Source of the DNA: Bimastos eiseni | Lineage: Eukaryota; Annelida; Clitellata; Crassiclitellata; Lumbricidae | DNA length: 64,000 nt | Assembly: GCA_959347315.1 (NCBI GenBank) | Contig: OY365815.1 | Location: 372,001 to 436,000, forward strand | Direction of reading: 5' to 3' | Shown: piece by piece, positions 36,770 to 48,927 of the stretch | Numbering within the stretch: position 1 is the stretch's first letter | Layout of the letters: each line of letters starts with the position of its first letter | Notes under the pieces: model-generated | What the model saw: the letters and a program-made list of their open reading frames with translations, nothing else | Database searches by the model: none | What the model was told of the DNA's origin: nothing | Made by a program: the position numbers and the translations under genes

Positions 36770-38171
36770 GCCCTGGCCAACAAACATCCATCATACATTA
36801 AGGACGCCTATGACTTCATAAACAGAATCAGAGAAACTACAATAAAACCACACTATTTCTTAGTCACAGGTGATGTCACAGCATTATATACAAATATGAA
36901 CGTAGATAGAACCATCACTTCTGTAAGAGAATTCTTCCGTAAAAATCCAAAAACTAACAGACTAGACGCTGAACTCTTAGAACTCCCGGAAATAGCAATG
37001 AAAACTGATGACTTCTCCTTCTGCAACAAACTCTTCCCACAAATGTTTGGGACAGCTATGGGGGAAGAACCTTTGCACGTAACTTAGCAAACATGTACCT
37101 GGTAGAATTTGACCAAAAAGCAATGGAGGCCTTCCACATTCACCCACTTCACTTCTTCCGGTTTCTTGACGATATCTCCGTCATATGGCCCGGTACTGTC
37201 GAGGAGCTAAAACAATATGAGGCATTTCTAAATTCTTTAATCCCTGACATTACAGTAACCTTAACATACAATGACACTGAAATTAACTTCCTTGACACAA
37301 CGATTTCTAGATACACAGACCAGGACAGGACTACACTGCAGACGAGAGTTTATTTTAAACAGACAGACACGCACCAATTACTGCACAGCTCATCATTCCA
37401 TCCCAAACACACATTCACTGGCATTCTAAAATCCCAAATTTTAAGATTTAAGAGATTATCTTTCTTTAAATTAGAACGGACTTCGATTACACATGTAAGA
37501 CACTATTTGACAGTCCGTTACACAGAGGATATATAGGAAACGACTACTAAGGGAAACTAAGACTAACACATGGACCAGACGTGAAAAGAGTCCTAAAACT
37601 AAGAACACCGTTGACAATCTCCACCCTCCCAGTAGTCATTCAGTACAAACCACTATCTATGCGCATATTTTATGAATGGAAGAAAATCCTCATGCAAGAT
37701 AATAATACACTGCAGCATTACCGCATAATACCAGCCTACTCTAGAAATAGGAACCTAAGAGCTCCACGTAAAAATAAGCCTATAAAACCCACGCAAAATA
37801 CTAACATAGGTTCAAACAAATGTAACACACCTTCATGCACACAATCATGCCCAGACATAACAGTCTCCAAAACATACTCAAGCACATACACACGCCGCAA
37901 GTACACCATAATCAAGCGACTAGGCTGCCAAGGCACTAACACAATCTACCTAATAACTTGTAGCGCCTGCAACGAACAATACATAGACCACACACAAGGC
38001 AAAGTAGTAGAAGGCCTATTAGAACACATCCACAATATAACGAATCAGCATAATAACCCACTAGCAAACCACTTCAACTCAAACAACCACTCACTAGAAA
38101 CTGTTACAGTTATGCCAACAGTCACTGTTGCTGCATTAGAAATGGCTCTTTTCAGGCCAACAGTAATATAA
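36770..38171 (+). pseudogene. U20: PLE RT-EN remnant
   Basis: Segment 1 ends at TAG 37085-37087 (ALYTNMN, SVREFF). Segment 2 (37093-37536) has HPLHFFRFLDDISVIW and RLSFFKLERTS. It ends at TATATAGG. The nuclease 37581-38171 has 196 codons, with QYKPLSM, NLRAPRK, SCPDI and SLETVTV. Confidence 0.85.
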
Positions 38172-38507
38172 TAGGTAGGCTTTCTATGGGTTATTACGCT
38201 TATTTGTTATATTGTGGATGTGTTCTAATAGGCCTTCTATTCGTCCTCATCAAACTCAGCAGCATCGGCACTGCATCGTCGTCATCATCATCCTCACCAT
38301 CATCATCATCATCATCATCATCATAATCATCATCATCATCATCATCACCACCACCCCAACCATTACCGCCATGATCACATCCACCAGCACCAATATCATT
38401 AGCATCATCAGACCTCACCCGCCATCTGTGATTCTCCCATCAACGAACTGTGCCCGTGCTCAACAATCACCTCGTGACTCGACACCTAACCCTGACCCTG
38501 ACCCTAG
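38172..38507 (+). repeat. U21 head: expanded ATC tract with an ATA interruption; G4 block
   Basis: The tract is about 8 + 7 repeats around one CATAAT, the expanded form otherwise seen from U26 on. It shares CCAATATCATTAGC with U28. The four-run C block is at 38490-38511. Confidence 0.75.
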
Positions 38508-39430
38508 GCCCTGGCCAACAAACATCCATCATACATTCAGGACGCCTATGACTTCATATACAGAATCAGAGACACCACAATAAAACCAAACTATATCTTA
38601 GTCACAGGTGATGTCACAGCATTATATACAGATATGAACGTAGATAGAACCATCACTACTGTAAAAGAATTCTTCCGTAAAAATCCAAAAACTAACAGAC
38701 CAGACGCTGAACTCTTAGAACTCCTGGAAATAGCAATGAAAACTGATGACTTCTCCTTCTGCAACAAACTCTTCCCACAAATGTTTGGGACAGCTATGAG
38801 GGAAGAACCTTTGCGCGTTAATTAGCAAACATGTACCTGGTAGAATTTGACCAAAAAGCAATGGAGGCCTTCCACATTCACCCACTTGACTTCTTCCGGT
38901 TTCTTGACGATATCTCCTTCATATGACCCGGTACTGTCGAGGAGCTAAAACAATATGAGTCATTTCTAAATTCTTTAATCACTGACATTACAGTAACCTT
39001 AACATACAATGACACTGAAATATTAACTTCCTTGACACAACGACTTCTAGATACACAGTCCAGGACAGGACTACACTGCAGACGAGAGTTTATTTTAAAC
39101 AGACAGACACGCACCAATTACTGCACAGCTCATCATTCCATCCCAAACACACATTCACTGGCATTCTGAAATCCCAAATTTTAAGATTTAAGAGATTATC
39201 TTCATTTAATTTAGAACGGACTTCGATTACTCATGTAAGACACTATTTGACAGTCCGTTACACAGAGGATATATAGCAAACGACTACTAAGGGAAACTAA
39301 GACTAACACATGGACCAGACGTGAAAAGAGTCCTAAAACTAAGAACACCGATAACAATCTCCTCCCTCCCAGTAGTCATTCCGTACAACTCACTATCTAT
39401 GCGCATATTTTATGAATGGAAGAAAATCCT
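38508..39430 (+). pseudogene. U21: PLE RT remnant, mosaic, truncated before the nuclease
   Basis: The front half is U9/U28/U32-type: TTCATATACAG, LRVN ending at TAATTAG (TAG 38823-38825), Trp to TGA at 38934-38936, and the AT insertion. The back end, from at least the TATATAG on, matches U4 exactly, including TACAACTCACTATC and the GAAGAAAATCC/CTGACC junction at 39430/39431. The nuclease is deleted. Confidence 0.85.
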
Positions 39431-40050
39431 CTGACCGTGACCCTAGGCGCTGGCCAACAAACATCCATCATACATTAAGGACGCCCATGACCTCATAAAC
39501 AGAATCAGAGACACTACAATAAAACCACACTATTTCTTAGTCACAGGTGATGTCACAGCATTATATACAGATATGAACGTAGATAGCACCATCACTTCTG
39601 TAAAAGAATTCTTCCGTAAAAATCCAAAAACTAACAGACCAGACGCTGAACTCTTAGAACTCCTGGAAAGAGCTATGAAAACTGATGACTTCTCCTTCTG
39701 CAACAAACTCTTCCCACAAATGTTTGGGACAGCTATGAGGGAAGAACCTTTTCACGTAACTTAGCAAACATGTACCTGGTAGAAGTTGACCAAAAAGCAA
39801 TGGAGGCCTTCCACATTCACCCACTTGACTTCTTCCGGTTTCTTGACGATATCTCCTTCATATGGCCTGGTACTGTCGAGGAGCTAAAACAATATGAGGC
39901 CATTCTAAATTCTTTAATCCTTGACATTACAGTAACCTTAACATACAATGACACTGAAATTAACTTCCTTGACACAACGATTTCTAGATACACAGACCAG
40001 GACAGGACTACGCTGCAGACGAGAGTTTATTTTAAACAGACAGACACGCA
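39431..40050 (+). pseudogene. U22: internal PLE RT fragment, duplicate of U5
   Basis: Both junctions and the sequence match U5 at an offset of 32980 bp. Segment 1 ends at TAG 39762-39764. Segment 2 starts at 39770 and runs into the ATC tract, ending at 40207 with a His-rich tail. No head and no nuclease. Confidence 0.85.
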
Positions 40051-40243
40051 TCTTCATCATCATCATCATCACCACCACCACCACCCCAACCATTACCGCC
40101 ATGATCACATCAGCCAGCACCATTGTCATAAGCATCATCAGACCTCACCCGCCATCTGTGATTCTCCCATCAACGAACTGTGTCCGTGCTCAACAAACAC
40201 CTCGTGATTCGACAACTAACCCTGACCCAGACCCTGACCCTAG
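40051..40243 (+). repeat. U23 head, 5'-truncated: (ATC)5 and five-run G4 block
   Basis: Duplicate of the U6 head. The five-run C block is at 40220-40247. Confidence 0.75.
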
Positions 40244-41655
40244 GCCCTGGCCAACAAACATCCATAATACATTAAGGACACCCATGACCTCATAAACAGA
40301 ATCAGAGACACTACAATAAAACCACACTATTTCTTAGTCACAGGTGATGTCACAGCATTATATACAGATATGAACGTAGATAGCACCATCACTTCTGTAA
40401 AAGAATTCTTCCGTAAAAATCCAAAAACTAACAGACCAGACGCTGAACTCTCAGAACTCCTCGAAATAGCAATGAAAACTGATGACTTCTCTTTCTGCAA
40501 CAAACTCTTCCCACAAATGTTTGGGACAGCTATGAGGGAAGAACCTTTGCACGTAACTTAGCAAACATGTACCTGGTAGAATTTGACCAAAAAGCAATGG
40601 AGGCCTTCCACATTCACCCACTTGACTTCTTCCGGTTTCTTGACGATATCTCCTTCATATGGCCTGGTACTGTCGAGGAGCTAAAACAATATGAGGCATT
40701 TCTAAACTCTTTAATCCTTGACATTACAGTAACCTTAACATACAATGACACTGAAATATTAACTTCCTCGACACAACGATTTCTAGATACACAGACCAGG
40801 ACAGGACTACACTGCAGACGAGAGTTTATTTTAAACAGACAGACACGCACCAATTACTGCACAGCTCATCATTCCATCGCAAACACACATTCACTGGCAT
40901 TCTGAATTCCCAAATTTTAAGATTTAAGAGATTATCTTCATTTCATTTAGATCGGATTCGATTACTCATGTAAGACACTATTTGACAGTCCGTTACACAG
41001 AGGATATATAGCAAACGACTACTACGGGAAACTAAGACTAACACATGGACCAGACGTGAAAAGAGTCCTAAAACTAAGAACACCGATAACAATCTCCTCC
41101 CTCCCAGTAGTCATTCCGTACAACCAACTATCTATGCGCATATTTTATGAATGGAAGAAAATCCTCATGCAAGATAATAATACACTGCAGCATTACCGCA
41201 TAATACCAGCCCATTCTAGAAATAGGAACCCAAAAGAATTACTAGCTCCACGTAAAAATAAGCCTATAAAACCCACGAAAAATACTAACATAGGTTCAAA
41301 CAAATGTAACACACCTTCATGCACACAATCATGCCCATACATAACAGTCTCCAAAACATACTCAAGCACATACACACGCCGCATTTACACCATAATCAAG
41401 CGACTAGGCTGCCAAGGCACTAACACAATCTACCTAATAACTTGTAGCGCCTGCAACGAACAATACATAGACCACATACAAGGCAAGGTAGTAGAAGGCC
41501 TATCAGAACACATCCACAATATAACGAATGAGCATAATAACCCACTAGCAAACCACTTCAACTCAAACAACCACTCACTAGAAAATGTTACAGTTATGCC
41601 AACAGTCACTGTTGCTGCATTAGAAATGGCTCTTTTCAGGCCAACAGTAATATAA
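40244..41655 (+). pseudogene. U23: PLE RT-EN remnant, duplicate of U6
   Basis: Segment 1 ends at TAG 40559-40561, segment 2 is 40567-40905 with the AT insertion, and the nuclease 41056-41655. It differs from U6 by keeping FLDTQ (U6: FLNTQ), YEWKK (U6: YDWKK), TRRIYTI (U6: TSRIYTI) and TAC in GACTACTACGGG (U6: TAA). U23 is therefore closer to the common ancestor at these sites. Confidence 0.85.
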
Positions 41656-41967
41656 TAGGTAGGCCATCTGTAAGTTATTACGCTTATTTGTTATATTGTG
41701 GATGTGTTCTAATAGGCCTTCTATTCGTCGTCATCAAACTCAGCAGCATCGGAACTGCATCGTCGTCATCATCCTCCTCACCATCATCATCATCATCATC
41801 ATCATCACCACCACCCCAACCATTACCGCCATGATCACATCCACCAGCACCATTATCATAAGCATCATCAGACCTCACCCGCCATCTGTGATTCTCCCAT
41901 CAACGAACTGTGCCCGTCCTCAACAATCACCTCGTGATTCGACACCTAACCCTGACCCTGACCCTAG
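41656..41967 (+). repeat. U24 head: (ATC)8 and G4 block
   Basis: U2-type (CGTCGTCATC), with two fewer trinucleotides than U7. The four-run C block is at 41950-41971. Confidence 0.8.
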
Positions 41968-43378
41968 GCCCTGGCCAACAAACATCGATCATACATTAAG
42001 GACGCCTATGACTTCATAAACAGAATCAGAGACACTACAATAAAACCACACTATTTCTTAGTCACAGGTGATGTCACAGCATTATATACAGATATGAACG
42101 TAGATAGAACCATCACTACTGTAAAAGAATTCTTACGTAAAAATCCAAAAACTAACAGACTAGACGCTGAACTCTTAGAACTCCTCGAAATAGCAATGAA
42201 AACTGATGACTTCTCCTTCTGCAACAAACTCTTTTCACAAATGTTTGGGACAGCTATGGGGAAAAAACTTTTGCACGTAACTTAGCAAACATGTACCTGG
42301 TAGAATTTGACCAAAAAGCAATGGAGGCCTTCCGCATTCACCCACTTGACTTCTTCCGGTTTCTTGACGATATCTCCTTCATATGGCCCGGTACTGTCGA
42401 GGAGCTAAAACAATATGAGGCATTTCTAAATTTTTTAATCCCTGACATTACAGTAACCTTAACATACAATGACACTGAAATTAACTTCCTTGACACAACG
42501 ATTTCTAGATACACAGACCAGGACAGGACTACACTGCAGACGAGAGTTTATTTTAAACAGACAGACACGCACCAATTACTGCACAGCTCATCATTCCATC
42601 CCAAACACACATTCACTGGCATTCTGAAATCCCAAATTTTAAGATTTAAGAGATTATCTTCATTTAATTTAGAACGGACTTCGATTACTCATGTAAGACA
42701 CTATTTGACAGTCCGTTACACAGAGGATATATAGCAAACGACTACTAAAAGAAACTAAGACTAACACATGGACCAGACGTGAAAAGAGTCCTAAAACTAA
42801 GAACACCGATAACAATCTCCTCCCTCCCAGTAGTCATTCCGTACAACCAACTATCTCTGCGCATATTTTATGAATGGAAGAAAATCCTCATGCAAGATAA
42901 TAATACACTGCAGCATTACCGCATAATACCAGCCCATTCTAGAAATAGGAACCCAAAAGAATTACTAGATCCACGTAAAAATAAGCCTATAAAACCCACG
43001 AAAAATACTAACATAGGTTCAAACAAATGTAACACACCTTCATGCACACAATCATGCCCATACATAACAGTCTCCAAAACATACTCAAGCACATACACAC
43101 GCCGCAAGTACACCATAATCAAGCGACTAGGCTGCCAAGGCACTAACACAATCTACCTAATAACTTGTAGCGCCTGCAACGAACAATACATAGACCACAC
43201 ACAAAGCAAGGTAGTAGAAGGCCTATCAGAACACATCCACAATATAACGAATGAGCATAATAACCCACTAGCAAACCACTTCAACTCAAACAACCACTCA
43301 CTAGAAAATGTTACAGTTATGCCAACAGTCACTGTTGCTGCGTTAGAAATGGCTCTTTTCAGGCCAACAGTAATATAA
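41968..43378 (+). pseudogene. U24: PLE RT-EN remnant
   Basis: Protein segments are identical to U1 (LNFLIP, LLDPRK). Segment 1 ends at TAG 42283-42285, segment 2 is 42291-42734 and the nuclease 42779-43378. The close match to U1, 41.6 kb away, shows that similarity is not simply a function of distance in the array. Confidence 0.85.
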
Positions 43379-43687
43379 TAGGTAGGCCATCTGTAAGTTA
43401 TTACGCTTATTTGTTATATTGTGGATGTGTTCTAATAGGCCTTCTATTCGTCCTCATCAAACTCATCAGCATTGGCATTGCATCGTCGTCATCATTATCC
43501 TCACCATCATCATCATCATCATCACCACCACCACCCCAACCATTACCGCCATGATCACATCCACCAGCACCATTGTCATAAGCATCATCAGACCTCACCC
43601 GCCATCTGTGATTCTCCCATCAACGAACTGTGCCCGTCCTCAACAATCACCTCGTGATTCGACACCTAACCCTGACCCTGACCCTAG
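43379..43687 (+). repeat. U25 head: (ATC)6 and G4 block
   Basis: U1-type start with ACTCATCAGCATTGGCATTGC and CATCATTATCC variants. The four-run C block is at 43670-43691. Confidence 0.75.
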
Positions 43688-45089
43688 GCCCTGGCCAACA
43701 AACATCCATCATACATTCAGGACGCCTATGACCTCATAAACAGAATCAGAGACACTACAATAAAACCACACTATATCTTAGTCACAGGTGATGTCACAGC
43801 ATTATATACAGATATGAACGTAGATAGAACCATCACTACTGTAAAAGAATTCTTCCGTAAAAATCCAAAAACTAACAGACTAGACGCTGAACTCTTAGAA
43901 CTCCTGGAAATAGCAATGAAAACTGATGACTTCTCCTTCTGCAACAAACTCTTCCCACAAATGTTTGGGACAGCTATGGGGGAAGAAACTTTGCACGTGA
44001 CTTAGCAAACCTGTACCTGGTAGAATTTGAGCAAAAAGCAATGGAGGCCTTCCACATTCACCCACTTGACTTTTTCAGGTTTCTTGACGATATCTTCTTC
44101 ATATGGCCCGGTACTGTCGAGGAGCTAAAACAATATGAGGCATTTATAAATTCTTTAATCCCTGACATTACAGTAACCTTAACATACAATGACACTGAAA
44201 TTAACTTCCTTGACACAACGATTTCTAGATACACAGACCAGGACAGGACTACACTGCAGACGAGAGTTTATTTTAAACAGACAGACACGCACCAATTACT
44301 GCACAGCTCATCATTCCATCCCAAACACACATTCACTGGCATTCTGAAATCCCAAATTTTAAGATTTAAGAGATTATCTTCATTTAATTTAGAACGGACT
44401 TCGATTACTCATGTAAGACACTATTTGACAGTCCGTTACACAGAGGATATATAGCAAACGACTACTAAGGGAAACTAAGACTAACACATGGACCAGACGT
44501 GAAAAGAGTCCTAAAACTAAGAACACCGATAACAATCTCCTCCCTCCCAGTAGTCATTCCGTACAACCCACTATCTATGCGCATATTTTATGAATGGAAG
44601 AAAATCCTCATTCAAGATAATAATACACGGCAGCATTACCGCATAATACCAGCCCACTCTAGAAATAGGAACCTAAAAGCTCCACGTAAAAATAAGCCTA
44701 TAAAACACACGCAAAATACTAACATAGGTTCAAACAAATGTAACACACCTTCATGCACACAATCATTCCCATACGCAACAGTCTCCAAAACATACTCAAC
44801 CACATACACACGCCGCAAGTACACCATAATCAAGCGACTAGGCTGCCAAGGCACTAACACAATCTACCTAATAACTTGTAGCGCCTGCAACGAACAATAC
44901 ATAGACCACACACACGGCAAAGTAGTAGAAGGCCTATGAGAACACATCCACAATATAACGAATCAGCATAATAACCCACTAGCAAACCACTTCAACTCAA
45001 ACAACCACTCACTAGAAAATGTTACAGTTATGCCAACAGTCACTGTTGCTGCATTAGAAATGGCTCTTTTCAGGCCAACAGTAATATAA
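43688..45089 (+). pseudogene. U25: PLE RT-EN remnant with nonsense in the nuclease
   Basis: Segment 1 ends at TAG 44003-44005 (EETLHVT). LANMYL lost its Met (CTG), so the first ATG of segment 2 is at 44041 (to 44454). Motif C reads FLDDIFFIWPG. The nuclease frame 44499-44939 ends at GGCCTATGA (TGA), after QYIDHTHGKVVEGL. The Cys cluster reads QSFPY. U29 is the partner copy. Confidence 0.85.
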
Positions 45090-45431
45090 TAGGTAGGCTT
45101 TCTGTGGGTTATTACGCTTATTTGTTATATTGTGGATGTGTTCTAATAGGCGTTCTATTCGTCCTCATCAAACTCAGCAGCATCGGCACTGCATCGTCGT
45201 CATCATCATCCTCACCATCATCATCATCATCATCATCATCATAATCATCATCATCATCATCATCATCATCACCACCACCCCAACCATTACCGCCATGATC
45301 ACATCCACCAGCACCATTATCATATGTATCATCAGACCTCACCCGCCATCTGTGATTCTCCCACCAACGAACTGTGCCCGTGCTCAACAATCACCTCGTG
45401 ATTCGACACCTAACCCTGACCCTGACCCTAG
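45090..45431 (+). repeat. U26 head: expanded ATC tract (8 + 9 around ATA) and G4 block
   Basis: Start reads GGCTTTCTGTGGG. It carries CTAATAGGCGTTCTATTCG, which breaks the AATAG/CTATT symmetry flank seen elsewhere. The four-run C block is at 45414-45435. Confidence 0.75.
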
Positions 45432-46840
45432 GCCCTGGCCAACAAACATCCATCATACATTAAGGACGCCTATGACTTCATAAACAGAATCAGAGACACC
45501 ACAATAAAACCACACTATATCTTAGTCACAGGTGATGTAACAGCATTATATACAGATATTAACGTAGATAGAACCATCACTACTGTAAAAGAATTCTTCC
45601 GTAAAAATCCAAAAACCAACAGACTAGACGCTGAACTCTTAGAACTCCTGGAAATAGCAATGAAAACTGATGACTTCTCCTTCTGCAACAAACTCTTCCC
45701 ACAAATGTTTCGGACAGCTATGAGGGAAGAACCATTGCACGTAACTTAGCAAACATGTACCTGTTAGAATTTGACCAAAAAGCAATGGAGGCCTTCCACA
45801 TTCACCCACTTGACTTTTTCAGGTTTCTTGACGATATCTTCTTCATATGGCCCGGTACTGTCGAGGAGCTAAAACAATATGAGGCATTTCTAAATTCTTT
45901 AATCACTGACATTACAGTAACCTTAACATACAATGACACTGATATTAACTTCCTTGACACAACGATTTCTAGATACACAGACCAGGACAGGACTACACTG
46001 CAGACGAGAGTTTATTTTAAACAGACAGACACGCACCAATTACTGCACAGCTCATCATTCCATCCCAAACACACATTCACTACCATTCTGAAATGGCAAA
46101 TTTTAAGATTTAAGAGATTATCTTCATTTAATTTAGAACGAACTTCGATTACTCATGTAAGACACTATTTGACAGTCCGATACACAGAGGATATAGCAAA
46201 CGACTACTACGGGAAACTAAGACTAACACATGGACCAGACGTGAAAAGAGTCCTAAAACTAAGAACACCGATAACAAACTCCTCCCTCCCAGTAGTCATT
46301 CCGTACAACCCACTATCTATGCGCATATTTTATGAATGGAAGAAATTCCTCATGCAAGATAATAATACACTGCAGCATTACCGCATAATACCAGCCCACT
46401 CTAGAAATAGGAACCTAAAAGAATTACTAGCTCCACGTAAAAATAAGCCTATAAAACACACGAAAAATACTAACATAGGTTCAAACAAATGTAACACACC
46501 TTCATGCACACAATCATGCCCATACGCAACAGTCTCCAAAACATACTCAAGCACATACACACGCCGCAAGTACACCATAATCAAGCGACTAGGCTGCCAA
46601 GGCACTAACACAATCTACCTAATAACTTGTAGCGCCTGCAACGAACAATATATAGACCACACACAAGGCAAAGCAGTAGAAGGCCTATTAGAACACATCC
46701 ACAATATAACGAATCAGCATAATAACCCACTAGCAAACCACTTCAACTCAAACAACCACTCACTAGAAAATGTTACAGTTATGCCAACAGTCACTGTTGC
46801 TGCATTAGAAATGGCTCTTTTCAGGCCAACAGTAATATAA
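45432..46840 (+). pseudogene. U26: least damaged copy; RT motif C to nuclease end in one 361-codon frame
   Basis: Segment 1 (motif A and B regions, with ATT in place of the usual ATG at 45558) still ends at the shared frameshift. From 45755 to 46840 the frame is open. In order it shows motif C FLDDIFFIWPG (residues ~23-33), INFLDTTISR, the SSFHPKH thumb, YTEDIANDYYGKLR where most copies have two stops, the NLKELLAPRK linker, the Cys cluster, IYLITCSACNEQYID and the C-terminal LEMALFRPTVI. GGATATAGC lacks the extra TA, and TACGGG keeps Tyr. The nuclease has YID for YIG and VEGLLEH without the usual Arg, so activity is doubtful. The N-terminal RT is absent. Confidence 0.85.
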
Positions 46841-47182
46841 TAGGTAGGCCTTCTGTGGGTTATTACGCTTATTTGTTATATTGTGGATGTGTTCTAATAG
46901 GCCTTCTATTCGTCCTCATCAAACTCAGCAGCATCGGCACTGCATCGTCGTCATCATCATCCTCACCATCATCATCATCATCATCATCATCATAATCATC
47001 ATCATCATCATCATCATCATCACCACCACCCCAGCCATTACCGCCATGATCACATCCACCAGCACCATTATCATATGTATCATCAGACCTCACCCGCCAT
47101 CTGTGATTCTCCCACCAACGAACTGTGCCCGTGCTCAACAATCACCTCGTGATTCGACACCTAACCCTGACCCTGACCCTAG
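46841..47182 (+). repeat. U27 head: expanded ATC tract (8 + 9) and G4 block
   Basis: As the U26 head but with GGCCTTCTATTCG restored and CCAGCCATTACC. The four-run C block is at 47165-47186. Confidence 0.75.
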
Positions 47183-48591
47183 GCCCTGGCCAACAAACAT
47201 CCATCATACATTAAGGACGCCTATGACTTCATAAACAGAATCAGAGACACCACAATAAAACCACACTATATCTTAGTCACAGGTGATGTAACAGCATTAT
47301 ATACAGATATGAACGTAGATAGAACCATCACTACTGTAAAAGAATTCTTCCGTAAAAATCCAAAAACCAACAGACTAGACGCTGAACTCTTAGAACTCCT
47401 GGAAATAGCAATGAAAACTGATGACTTCTCCTTCTGCAACAAACTCTTCCCACAAATGTTTCGGACAGCTATGAGGGAAGAACCATTGCACGTAACTTAG
47501 CAAACATGTACCTGTTAGAATTTGACCAAAAAGCTATGGAGGCCTTCCACATTCACCCACTTGACTTCTTCCGGATTCTTGACGATATCTCCTTTATATG
47601 GCCCGGTACTGTCGAGGAGCTAAAACAATATGAGGCATTTCTAAATTCTTTAATCCCTGACATTACAGTAACCTTAACATACAATGACACTGATATTAAC
47701 TTCCTTGACACAACGATTTCTAGATACACAGACCAGGACAGGACTACACTGCAGACGAGAGTTTATTTTAAACAGACAGACACGCACCAATTACTGCACA
47801 GCTCATCATTCCATCCCAAACACACATTCACTACCATTCTGAAATGGCAAATTTTAAGATTTAAGAGATTATCTTCATTTAATTTAGAACGAACTTCGAT
47901 TACTCATGTAAGACACTATTTGACAGTCCGATACACAGAGGATATAGCAAACGACTACTAAGGGAAACTAAGACTAACACATGGACCAGACGTGAAAAGA
48001 GTCCTAAAACTAAGAACACCGATAACAAACTCCTCCCTCCCAGTAGTCATTCCGTACAACCCACTATCTATGCGCATATTTTATGAATGGAAGAAATTCC
48101 TCATGCAAGATAATAATACACTGCAGCATTACCGCATAATACCAGCCCACTCTAGAAATAGGAACCTAAAAGAATTACTAGCTCCACGTAAAAATAAGCC
48201 TATAAAACACACGCAAAATACTAACATAGGTTCAAACAAATGTAACACACCTTCATGCACACAATCATGCCCATACGCAACAGTCTCCAAAACATACTCA
48301 AGCACATACACACGCCGCAAGTACACCATAATCAAGCGACTAGGCTGCCAAGGCACTAACACAATCTACCTAATAACTTGTAGCGCCTGCAACGAACAAT
48401 ATATAGACCACACACAAGGCAAAGCAGTAGAAGGCCTATTAGAACACATCCACAATATAACGAATCAGCATAATAACCCACTAGCAAACCACTTCAACTC
48501 AAACAACCACTCACTAGAAAATGTTACAGTTATGCCAACAGTCACTGTTGCTGCATTAGAAATGGCTCTTTTCAGGCCAACAGTAATATAA
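47183..48591 (+). pseudogene. U27: PLE RT-EN remnant, one stop from the U26 state
   Basis: Segment 1 ends at TAG 47498-47500. Segment 2 (47506-47961) reads through YTEDIANDY, lacking the extra TA, then stops at TAA where U26 has TAC. The nuclease 47992-48591 follows in the same frame. Motif C context is FFRILDDISFIWPG. Confidence 0.85.
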
Positions 48592-48927
48592 TAGGTAGGC
48601 CTTCTGTGGGTTATTACGCTTATTTGTTATATTGTGGATGTGTTCTAATAGGCCTTCTATTCGTCCTCATCAAACTCAGCAGCATCGGCACTGCATCGTC
48701 GTCATCATCATCCTCACCATCATCATCATCATCATCATCATCATAATCATTATCATCATCATCATCACCACCACCCCAACCATTACCGCCATGATCACAT
48801 CCACCAGCACCAATATCATTAGCATCATCAGACCTCACCCGCCATCTGTGATTCTCCCATCAACGAACTGTGCCCGTGCTCAACAATCACCTCGTGACTC
48901 GACACCTAACCCTGACCCTGACCCTAG
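48592..48927 (+). repeat. U28 head: expanded ATC tract with two interruptions; G4 block
   Basis: The tract has CATAATCATTATC interruptions. The four-run C block is at 48910-48931. Confidence 0.75.

Larger units (their letters stand above)
39280..43378 (+). repeat. Segmental duplication A, copy 2 (end of U21 to U24)
   Basis: Partner of 6300-10404. Similarity ends at the next head: U8 and U25 belong to different subfamilies. Confidence 0.8.
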
